Shown here piece by piece: positions 1 through 6,858 of a stretch of 8,740 bases of DNA (positions within the stretch are counted from its first letter, which is position 1; the number at the start of each line of letters is the position of its first letter). The notes below the pieces were generated by a model, which was not told where the DNA came from, did not search any database, and saw only the letters and a program-made list of their open reading frames with translations. Source of the DNA: Flavobacteriales bacterium UBA1531 (GTDB taxonomy: Bacteria; Bacteroidota; Bacteroidia; Flavobacteriales_D; Sanyastnellaceae); the NCBI GenBank assembly GCA_002323795.1, contig DCPZ01000070.1, positions 1-8,740 on the forward strand, written 5' to 3'. Both the position numbers and the translations under genes were made by a program.

Positions 1-1080
1 GCAACCGATGAAAACTGCATCTACCCAGCTAACGGGTATGACTGCGAAGGACAATGCCTCGTAGATACAGACCAAGACGGAATCTGTGATACCGAAGAGG
101 TACTCGGCTGCACCATCGAATATGCCTGCAACTACAATCCCGATGCCACGGAGCAGGACGATGAATCGTGCTTCTACGCCACAGCAGTATTCGATTGCGA
201 TGGAAACTGCCAAGTCGATGATAATGCTAATGGGGTCTGCGACCAATTGGAAGACGACTTCATCAATCTATGTGGTGAAGGCACAATCTGGGACCCCGCA
301 AGCGGACAATGCATCGCATTGCTCGATGACTGCCCTTACGATCTGAATGGAGATGGCATGGTCCAGTTGCAAGATCTCATGGACTTCTTGTTGTACTACG
401 GAACAACTTGTCAATCTGACGAGGATTCAACCGACAATGGTCCTGGCACTTCCGAATTCACCTGCGGTGATTCATATGATTATTTCGGACACGAATACCC
501 TACAGTGCAAATAGGAAATCAGTGCTGGTTCGCTGAAAACTTGAGAAATGAGGTGTTTTCCAATGGAGATTCAATCCCATTGGCGACCTCTGAAGCTCCG
601 CTGCATACTCAAGGAGCATCAGCAAGGGTTGCTTACGACTATTCTACCGAAGAAATTGGAGCTGAAGGCTGGATTTACAATGGATTCGTTGCCATCGACT
701 CAAGAGGAGTCTGTCCTGCTGGCTGGGACATTCCAGAAGATGACGATTTCAAAGATCTCGAAACCTGGCTCGGAATGAGCAATGAACAAGCCAACGAATC
801 AGGCTGGCGTGGCACGAACCAAGCTACTCAACTGAAATCGAGCATTTCAGATTCGCCCGCTTGGAATGGAACGAATGCAACCGGATTCAGTGCAATTCCT
901 TGCGGCGTTCATTATGCCGCTTTTCAAGGAGGTTCAAGCACCGTGCATTTATGGTGCAAAGATGGTTTGGGATGGAATTCCGACAACTACTATCGGGCCA
1001 TCGAAACGGGCGGTGGTGTTTTTCGCGCAACGCACAACATTGCGGATGGACATTCTTTGCGCTGCTTGCAGAAAGAATAA
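1..1080 (+). CDS. Secreted Cys-rich repeat / dockerin-like / FISUMP-domain protein, 3' part (5' end outside window)
   Basis: The frame is open from base 1 to a TAA at 1078-1080, giving 359 visible residues, so the true start lies upstream and an internal TTG at 247 is not a credible start. Visible order: the end of one repeat unit; a unit starting with GC at residues 36-37 (GCTIEYACNYNPDAT); acidic loops such as DTDQDGICD and DDNANGVCD, of the thrombospondin-type-3 calcium-binding kind; a CGEGT motif at 91-95; a single dockerin/EF-hand-like motif CPYDLNGDG at 111-119; and from about 153 to the end a FISUMP domain (Fibrobacter succinogenes major paralogous domain). FISUMP hallmarks seen are VQIGNQCWFAENLR, RGVCPAGWDIP, GWRGTNQATQLKS, WNGTNATGFSAIPCG and the terminal SLRC. 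FISUMP proteins are generally predicted to be surface or secreted and have no established biochemical role. No T9SS sorting domain follows FISUMP. Domain calls are by motif recognition; calcium binding is inferred. Confidence 0.9.
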   Translation, partial: ATDENCIYPANGYDCEGQCLVDTDQDGICDTEEVLGCTIEYACNYNPDATEQDDESCFYATAVFDCDGNCQVDDNANGVCDQLEDDFINLCGEGTIWDPASGQCIALLDDCPYDLNGDGMVQLQDLMDFLLYYGTTCQSDEDSTDNGPGTSEFTCGDSYDYFGHEYPTVQIGNQCWFAENLRNEVFSNGDSIPLATSEAPLHTQGASARVAYDYSTEEIGAEGWIYNGFVAIDSRGVCPAGWDIPEDDDFKDLETWLGMSNEQANESGWRGTNQATQLKSSISDSPAWNGTNATGFSAIPCGVHYAAFQGGSSTVHLWCKDGLGWNSDNYYRAIETGGGVFRATHNIADGHSLRCLQKE

Positions 1081-1141
1081 AACTTCGAAAAACAGATGCA
1101 ACGATTTCCTCGATGACTGAATTCATCAACGACAACACAAT

Positions 1142-1184
1142 CATGAACAAAGGCACCCTTGAGCGGGTGCTTTTTTCGTTCATG
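1142..1184 (+). terminator. Intrinsic terminator of the FISUMP gene
   Basis: A perfect 6-bp GC-rich stem (GCACCC at 1153-1158, GGGTGC at 1165-1170, loop TTGAGC) is followed directly by six T at 1171-1176. An outer pair, CATGAAC at 1142-1148 and GTTCATG at 1178-1184, can extend the structure. It lies about 70 bases after the FISUMP stop codon. On the minus strand the core is followed only by a short T run, so it mainly serves the plus strand. Confidence 0.85.
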
Positions 1185-1208
1185 TGCAGCTATTTCGATG
1201 CAGCTATT
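1185..1208. repeat. Short direct repeat just after the terminator
   Basis: TGCAGCTATT occurs at 1185-1194 and again at 1199-1208, separated by TCGA. No function is apparent. With only two copies it may be a chance or slippage duplication. Confidence 0.4.
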
Positions 1209-1656
1209 GAACAACATGTATAAGAGCATCGACAGCATCTAGAGTCGATCAATGCTCAGGAAAGTGAATGGCAAATGAAGACAACTTGCGTTGAGCACAG
1301 GTCAATCAGATTTGCTTGTGAGGCACAATGACCGAACAACGCATTCATCGTTGCGACCAACATTCATGTCCAAATGCTCCCCGCTGATTCCAATTTAAGC
1401 CATGATAGGTGATCTGTATTGGAGGCACTGATGCTCTTCAACCTCATCGCGTCAATTCTCTAAGCCGCTGACACCTCAAATAATCATTCTGTCTTGCGGC
1501 TGCTTCAAGGAAGCGGAAAGTCTTTCCAAAAAATTCGAGCCATCACCGCACCTTGTGCATTTCTTTCGAATTATTCTCACAGAAAAACCCGATGCAGTCA
1601 GTTCTGATGCTGATTGGATTTTATGCTGGGATTAGTGTGTCTCTTACCGAGTAGAG
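1209..1656. other. Non-coding gap between convergent genes
   Basis: No reading frame here has credible protein character and no tRNA-like fold is visible. Two imperfect hairpins can be drawn. In one, GAGCATCGAC at 1224-1233 faces GTCG at 1244-1247 and ATGCTC at 1252-1257. The other is CTGCTTC-AAG-GAAGCGG at 1500-1516, with one G-T wobble. Neither is followed by a T run. No function is assigned. Confidence 0.5.
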
Positions 1657-1689
1657 AAAAAAAAGGTCCACCCAGAGCGGCAGACCTTT
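1657..1689 (-). terminator. Intrinsic terminator of the large repeat-protein gene
   Basis: Read on the minus strand, AAAGGTC (1689-1683) pairs with GACCTTT (1668-1662) across a 14-base loop, and the T run continues to 1657, giving eight T in all. It lies about 140 bases beyond the TGA of the large minus-strand gene, as expected for its 3' untranslated region. On the plus strand the stem is followed by only three T, so the orientation is clear. Confidence 0.7.
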
Positions 1690-1829
1690 GAAAGGGAGAT
1701 TCGACGCTGGGATTCAACGTTGAGCACCTAAATATTCGGATTGGTACTACGTTAGTCCTTGCGGCGAAACATTAAGTTACGAAAAAAAATCCTCTTTTTC
1801 CAACATTTCAGTCTTTTTCATTTGCGTTT

Positions 1830-4800
1830 TCAATCGCATGCAAATCCGTAATCATTGAGGAGCATGAGCAGGTCGCCTGTTCCTACAACATCATCTCCAT
1901 TGAGATCACCCGGGCAGGAAGAGTCTTCAACACAGAGCTGCAAACTCTCCACCCAAACGGTGCCTTCACCGCAGTAGTCGGCTCCAATGCATTGGGCCAA
2001 TCCTGCAAGCACACCTTCTGTGTACCCCTCGAAATCTGCATTTGAAATCAAATCATCAATCTCATCGCAGATTCCATTGCCATCGATATCATTCAAGCAA
2101 TGACCATCACAGCCGTAGTATTCTCCAGCGATGTAACAATCGCCTTCGTCTGTGGCACTTGAGTCGTAGTTGCAGGCCAACTGATTCGTACAACCTACTA
2201 CCTCATCGGAATCACAGATTTGATCTCCATCCGCATCATTATCCAAAACCGTACCTGAGCCATCCGTAGCTCCAGAGCAACTTTCGCAGCCTACTGGGAA
2301 AACACAGCTGACCCCTGGATCGGTGGCAGAGGCATTGTAATTGCAGGCCGAAGACTCCTGACAACCAGGAATTTCATCAGCATTGCAAACACCATCATTG
2401 TCATCATCATTCGCCAACACTGTCCCCGTTCCATCCGTAGCACCTGAGCAACTCTCGCAGCCCAAAGCATAAATGCAACTTCCATCTTCATCGGTAGCAG
2501 AACCATTGTAATTGCAAGCATCGCTGTTTTGACAGCCCGGAACCTCATCGGCGTCGCAAACGCCATCTTCATCGGCGTCGTTTCCTGAAACCGTTCCTGT
2601 GCCATCTGTGGCGTTGCCACTGCATTCAGCGCAGCTACCCAGGGCATACTGGCAAGAAACACCTCCATCCGTTGCGGATGCATTGAAGTTGCACGCAAGT
2701 GGATCTTGGCAACCCGAAATCTCATCCAAGTCACAGATGCCATCATTGTCCGAATCGTTATCAATCACCGTGCCCGATCCATCCGTTTCTCCGGAGCAAG
2801 TCTCGCAAATGCCGTCAACGAAAACACATGAACCGGCATCCGTGGCAGCCGCATCAAAATTGCATGCCGTTGCATCCTGACAACCGACCACTTCATCCAA
2901 ATCACAGACTTCGTCATTGTCCGAATCGTTATCGATCACTGTGCCCGTGCCGTCCGTTTCTCCAGAGCAAGTCTCGCAAATTCCGTCAGGCAAAACACAA
3001 TCTCCTGCATCAGTCGCTTCTGCGTTGTAGTTGCATGCGGCTGCATTCTGACAACCTACGATCTCGTCCACATCACAAACTGAATCATCGTCAGAATCGT
3101 TGTCAACGATTGTTCCGGTGCCGTCGGTCTCTCCAGAACAGGTTTCACAGACGTCGTCGGGGAATTCACAAGTGCCGGCGTCAGTCGCCAGCGCATTGTA
3201 ATTGCAGGCTGCAGCATCCTGACAACCAACCACTTCATCCAAATCACAAACGGTATCATCATCTGAATCATTGTCAACGACCGTTCCCGTACCGTCCGTT
3301 TCTCCAGAGCAAGCCTCACAGATTCCATCCGGGAACACACAACTGCCTGCATCCGTAGCTGCAGTGTTGAAATTGCATGCCGTCACGTCCTGACAACCCA
3401 CCACCTCATCAGCGTCACAAACTTCATCATCATCTGAGTCATTGTCAACGACCGATCCCGTGCCGTCGGAAGCACCAGAGCAAGTATTACATCCTACTGC
3501 AAAAACACAATCGACGCCTGTCGCTGTTGCTGACGCATCAAAATTGCACGCACTTGAGTCCATGCAACCCGGAATGTTCGGAATGCATCCTCCGTCATCG
3601 TAGAGCGCTCCATCATCGTAATTGAGAGCTTCTGAATCCATGCAGCCACAATCTTGGTAATTTGACACCATTGCTCCGTCCCAATCGGCAGCGGAGAATG
3701 TTCCTTCTCCGTCGAATGCAAAGTGAACCGCATTGAAGACGCCAGCCTCGTAAATTCCATTTTGAATGATTTGCACCGAGAATTCCCCGGAAATTTGACC
3801 TTCAGAAGTGATTTGAGCCATCAAAACACGGCCATCATCTCCACCCAAGGCTGGATAGTTGGCGTCGCAACTGCCTCCATCCACTCCGGGAGGCAATGTG
3901 CAATTTCGTGTGTTGAAGATGGAAAAACCGCCGGCATCATTCACCAAAATGTCATTGCCCGCATTGAAGTTGGACCAAAAGGTTCCCAAAGCATCTGCTG
4001 AAGCAATGTTCAAATCAGGATTGGCCGCATCTGCACCAAAGGTGAACCAGCTATCAAAAGCAACGTTCGGGAATACCGCAAGAATCGCCGGCATCAATTC
4101 CGTACCGAATTGTGCATTGTAGTTCGCATCGTTGTACCAATTTGGCGTGGATGTCGAAGTCAGTGCAAATGCATGCTCAGTGCCTTCTCCATAAATAGCA
4201 CTCAAGTAATCATTGGGGTGATCCATGTTCACATACAGTCGGTATGTGGTGTGCCCTGCGATGCTATCGATGGCGTACTCCTCAACGGTCAAGCTGTAGG
4301 GGGAAAGTCCTGTTAAAGAACTGCAGCCGCAATACTGGCATGAATCATCTGAATCTGTGGCGAGTGGATTGTAGTTGCAAGCAGTAATGTCCTGACATCC
4401 CGCTATCTCATCAACATCGCAAATCAAATCATTATCTGTATCACCGTCAACCACGACACCGGTGCCATTGGTTTCTCCAGAGCAGAAATCACATCCGGAA
4501 GCATAAGTGCAAGCGGCACCATCTGTCGCCGCCGCATTGTAATTGCACGCGGTCACATCTTCACAGCCGACCACCTCATCGTTATCGCAAACCTCATCAT
4601 CATCAGCGTCATTGTCGACCACAGTGCCTGAACCATCAGTCTCACCTGAACAAGAATCACATATGCCATCTGAGTAATTACACGCGCCAGCGTCTGTCGC
4701 TGAGGCATTGTAATTGCAAGCTGTACTATCCTGGCAGCCAACAACTTCAGCGCTGTTGCAAACACCATCCTCGTCATCGTCATTGGCATTTGTACTGCCC

Positions 4801-5864
4801 GTGCCATCGGTCTCGCCTGTGCATGTTTCACAACCCGTGGCATAAACGCAGATGTCTGCGCTATCCGTTGCATTCTCGTTGTAGTTGCAAGCGGCATTGT
4901 CCTGACAACCTGCAATTTCCAGCTCATCACAAACGCCATCATCATCAGCGTCCGATAAGCATTCCTCCGCACAGTCGTAGTAAGCGTTCGGAAATTCACA
5001 TGAACCGTTGTCTGCGGTCGCTAAACCATAGTAGTTGCATGCATTTACATCGGTACAGCCTTCTATTACTGGCGACCCCATTGATTCACCGTCGTATGTC
5101 TGTGTGAGAATAACCTTCGTGTTTTCATCGCCGTGCACCCAAATCTCGGCATTCAAGGTCCAGCTGATCGACCCTTCGGAAGTAATCTGCATCACCACGG
5201 ATTTGCAGTCTTCGCCCGCAAAACCGTTGGTCGCGGATGTGCTCGGCAAATACCATGATCCGGCGCTAGACGCATCGTCCATGCTGATATCAATTGGACC
5301 CGAATTTCCACTGTAAACGGTCTCAATTTGGAAATTATCGCTCCACGGATTCGCAACCGATTCTTCAATGGTCACGTCCGACTCACTGTCGATGAATGAT
5401 TGTGCACATGTCAACCCAATTCCCACCCAGGAATCATTGGTATATGTATTCGAGTTCATCCAAGACGGATCGTAGCATGGGCTTGAACCTGCCGTCGCAC
5501 CACCAATGAAATCATTGTACATGCCCTGCGGCACGTTAATCGAGGCATTCAAATCAGCAGACCCATAGACTTTGTGAATGAAATCATCCTCGTACAGCGT
5601 ATTCACCGACACGAGATGTTTGATGTAACCTGTCAAGTCAAAATCTCCAGCCGCGGGAAAAACGAAAAGTGGACTAGAATATTGACTGAATTCGTATTGA
5701 TCGATGACAAGAGCCGGCGAACTCTCCATTGTTGCTTCTGCAGTTGACACCTCTTCTGAGAATGGTCCATTGGCGTATGAGAGAGAGCTTAGGCAGCTGA
5801 GGAGGGCCAAGACGACCAAGAATCCAAAGCGCGCCGATTTGGTTGAGGCAGCGTTGCAAGACAT
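1830..5864 (-). CDS. Giant secreted Cys/Asp-rich repeat protein with dockerin-like C terminus
   Basis: 1344 residues from the ATG at 5864. The frame also has a TTG at 5897, but the ATG places the signal peptide at the extreme N terminus (basic STKSAR, hydrophobic FGFLVVLALLSCLSSLSYA, predicted cleavage about residue 31). LLSC at 21-24 weakly resembles a lipobox, so a lipoprotein is not excluded. Order: an N-terminal domain (about 40-255); five repeat heads starting at 269, 319, 376, 433 and 489; a domain of about 225 residues (513-739) resembling the N-terminal one; ten more heads starting at 740, 766, 823, 880, 937, 994, 1051, 1110, 1167 and 1224; and a tail with CGEGT at 1298 and CPGDLNGD at 1317. 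Full units are mostly 57 residues with six Cys and an acidic DNDSDDDxVCDxDE loop, suggesting disulfide-stabilised, calcium-binding extracellular rods. No T9SS sorting domain is seen. No Shine-Dalgarno sequence or convincing promoter was found in the AT-rich upstream gap. Function unknown; adhesin or surface-structure protein is inference. Confidence 0.9.
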   Translation of the reverse strand: MSCNAASTKSARFGFLVVLALLSCLSSLSYANGPFSEEVSTAEATMESSPALVIDQYEFSQYSSPLFVFPAAGDFDLTGYIKHLVSVNTLYEDDFIHKVYGSADLNASINVPQGMYNDFIGGATAGSSPCYDPSWMNSNTYTNDSWVGIGLTCAQSFIDSESDVTIEESVANPWSDNFQIETVYSGNSGPIDISMDDASSAGSWYLPSTSATNGFAGEDCKSVVMQITSEGSISWTLNAEIWVHGDENTKVILTQTYDGESMGSPVIEGCTDVNACNYYGLATADNGSCEFPNAYYDCAEECLSDADDDGVCDELEIAGCQDNAACNYNENATDSADICVYATGCETCTGETDGTGSTNANDDDEDGVCNSAEVVGCQDSTACNYNASATDAGACNYSDGICDSCSGETDGSGTVVDNDADDDEVCDNDEVVGCEDVTACNYNAAATDGAACTYASGCDFCSGETNGTGVVVDGDTDNDLICDVDEIAGCQDITACNYNPLATDSDDSCQYCGCSSLTGLSPYSLTVEEYAIDSIAGHTTYRLYVNMDHPNDYLSAIYGEGTEHAFALTSTSTPNWYNDANYNAQFGTELMPAILAVFPNVAFDSWFTFGADAANPDLNIASADALGTFWSNFNAGNDILVNDAGGFSIFNTRNCTLPPGVDGGSCDANYPALGGDDGRVLMAQITSEGQISGEFSVQIIQNGIYEAGVFNAVHFAFDGEGTFSAADWDGAMVSNYQDCGCMDSEALNYDDGALYDDGGCIPNIPGCMDSSACNFDASATATGVDCVFAVGCNTCSGASDGTGSVVDNDSDDDEVCDADEVVGCQDVTACNFNTAATDAGSCVFPDGICEACSGETDGTGTVVDNDSDDDTVCDLDEVVGCQDAAACNYNALATDAGTCEFPDDVCETCSGETDGTGTIVDNDSDDDSVCDVDEIVGCQNAAACNYNAEATDAGDCVLPDGICETCSGETDGTGTVIDNDSDNDEVCDLDEVVGCQDATACNFDAAATDAGSCVFVDGICETCSGETDGSGTVIDNDSDNDGICDLDEISGCQDPLACNFNASATDGGVSCQYALGSCAECSGNATDGTGTVSGNDADEDGVCDADEVPGCQNSDACNYNGSATDEDGSCIYALGCESCSGATDGTGTVLANDDDNDGVCNADEIPGCQESSACNYNASATDPGVSCVFPVGCESCSGATDGSGTVLDNDADGDQICDSDEVVGCTNQLACNYDSSATDEGDCYIAGEYYGCDGHCLNDIDGNGICDEIDDLISNADFEGYTEGVLAGLAQCIGADYCGEGTVWVESLQLCVEDSSCPGDLNGDDVVGTGDLLMLLNDYGFACD
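2052..3647 (-). repeat. Distal repeat array (10 heads, period 171 bases)
   Basis: This stretch encodes ten consecutive units beginning GCxxxxAxNYD/N or NFD/N. The first is a short 26-residue unit (GCMDSEALNYDD), the next eight are full length (57 residues, one of 59), and the last is a shorter variant with YYGCDGHC. In a full unit the Cys are at about 2, 8, 20, 27, 30 and 51. The middle holds CxxCSGETDGTGT and the end a DNDSDDDxVCDxDEVV acidic loop. The period is visible in the DNA: 2744 onward matches 2915 onward at an offset of exactly 171 bases, with about 10 mismatches in some 84 positions. Confidence 0.9.
4332..5060 (-). repeat. Proximal repeat array (5 heads)
   Basis: Five units of the same family. 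The first (50 residues) has the YYDCAEECLSDADDDGVCD linker. The next three are 57, 57 and 56 residues with the C-S/T-GETDGTG-type linker and six Cys each. The fifth breaks off after TDSDDSCQY, where a different domain begins. The units are more diverged from each other than the central units of the distal array. Confidence 0.85.
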
Positions 5865-5974
5865 GATAATGGTAAAGCGATTTGCACTAAAATACAAAAC
5901 AAATTCCCATTAAAAGAATTTTTAATAATATCAATATGCAAATTATTGAGATTCGACGATTATATACAGCAATC

Positions 5975-6829
5975 TCACTGAGCACAAATCCATTCCAAAC
6001 ACTGCTCCATGCCATGGCGATGGTCCGCTCTTAAATCAAGAGATGTAATCCGGTAGCCATCAGAACGAAGTGGCCGCGTTGGCGCAATTTGAACCCACGA
6101 TTGGCCTCCATTTCCGGATTCCTCTTCCAGCACTTCCGCCAAAGAATTGTACATCACATGCCACTTCTCAAAAAGTCCAGAAACCGCATGATTATCCCGA
6201 AACCAATAGGATGCAAACCAATCCAACGTATCCCGCTCGACTCGTTCGGACTGCGGACGCGTCCGAACAACCAAAATATTTGAGCAGCCAGTTGCAAGAG
6301 CAGCCCTCAGTGGTATGGGATCAGAATACCCTCCATCAAACATCCATTTCCCATCCAATTTCACCTTTCCGCGAGTAATCATTGGCAATGTGCTCGATGC
6401 GAGGACAGCGCGAATCCAATTCTCACGCTTTGGTTTGATGTAATGTGGTTCACCCGTTTCAAAATCAGTGGTCACAACGTGCACATGTTTGTCGGCAATG
6501 AATCGATTTGCTGCTTCCCAATCGATTGGTGATGTCTCGCTCACAACTTTGGCCAGGTGAGCAAGGTTCATCAAGCCCTCGTCCGACATGACCGAGCCAA
6601 ACGAAATGAACTTACCATCCTCGACGAGTTGCTCAGACAGCTCAATAAAATGACCCCGCTGCCCCGAAAGAAAAGAGGTCATCGCCATGGAACCTGCACT
6701 CACGCCGAAATAGTGACGGAATGGGCGATAATCGAGGGCCGCAAACGTATCCAACACACCTGCTGTAAATGCGCAGCGCAGACTCCCACCTTCAAGGACC
6801 AACGCATCATAATCTGGCAGTTTTCTCAT
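5975..6829 (-). CDS. Patatin-like phospholipase family protein (YjjU type)
   Basis: 284 residues, ATG at 6829, TGA at 5975. Patatin-like proteins are Ser-Asp dyad acyl hydrolases acting on phospholipids or other lipid esters. Visible motifs: VLEGGSLRCAFTAGVLD at 11-27 in the oxyanion-loop position; GVSAGS at 42-47 with nucleophile Ser44 in a GxSxG elbow; and DGGYSDPIP at 165-173 with catalytic Asp165. Length and order match the YjjU-like branch. The oxyanion motif usually reads GGGxRG; here it is GGSLRC, though the Arg is kept. No signal peptide is evident, so cytoplasmic or membrane-peripheral action is likely. The gene starts 29 bases after the stop of the T9SS-cargo gene, so co-transcription is plausible. 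The upstream region has no clear Shine-Dalgarno sequence. The substrate cannot be predicted. Confidence 0.9.
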   Translation of the reverse strand: MRKLPDYDALVLEGGSLRCAFTAGVLDTFAALDYRPFRHYFGVSAGSMAMTSFLSGQRGHFIELSEQLVEDGKFISFGSVMSDEGLMNLAHLAKVVSETSPIDWEAANRFIADKHVHVVTTDFETGEPHYIKPKRENWIRAVLASSTLPMITRGKVKLDGKWMFDGGYSDPIPLRAALATGCSNILVVRTRPQSERVERDTLDWFASYWFRDNHAVSGLFEKWHVMYNSLAEVLEEESGNGGQSWVQIAPTRPLRSDGYRITSLDLRADHRHGMEQCLEWICAQ

Positions 6830-6858
6830 CTCTTAGAAGATACGAAAAAACATTCGAT

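Noticed and set aside
861..1223. Overlapping plus-strand frame running past the FISUMP stop codon
   Set aside because: It overlaps the well-supported FISUMP domain out of frame and runs through the terminator hairpin.
2291..2764. Minus-strand frame rich in Met, overlapping the repeat array in another frame
   Set aside because: It is a frame-shifted shadow of the repeat units, and its periodicity comes from the real gene.
2699..3358. Long plus-strand reading frame (219 residues) opposite the repeat array, rich in His, Arg, Pro and Ser
   Set aside because: It is the antisense shadow of the tandem repeats; its composition is the complement of Asp/Cys/Gly-rich codons and it has no domain character.
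2052..5060. Regularly spaced repeats that could suggest a CRISPR array
   Set aside because: The 171-base period is in frame, protein-coding and diverged between copies; there are no short identical repeats with unique spacers and no cas genes.
5793..5804. LLSC in the signal peptide of the large protein as a lipoprotein signal
   Set aside because: Leu two residues before the Cys is uncommon for a lipobox and a normal cleavage site (SYA/NG) follows; kept only as an alternative.
5909..5926. AT-only inverted repeat ATTAAAA-GAAT-TTTTAAT in the gap between the patatin gene and the large gene
   Set aside because: There are no GC pairs, and such structures are common by chance in AT-rich intergenic DNA; not called as a terminator or operator.
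5865..5974. Search for a promoter of the large repeat-protein gene (for example TATTTTAG at 5894-5887)
   Set aside because: The -7-like box has a mismatch and no TTG lies at the expected distance upstream, so no promoter is called.
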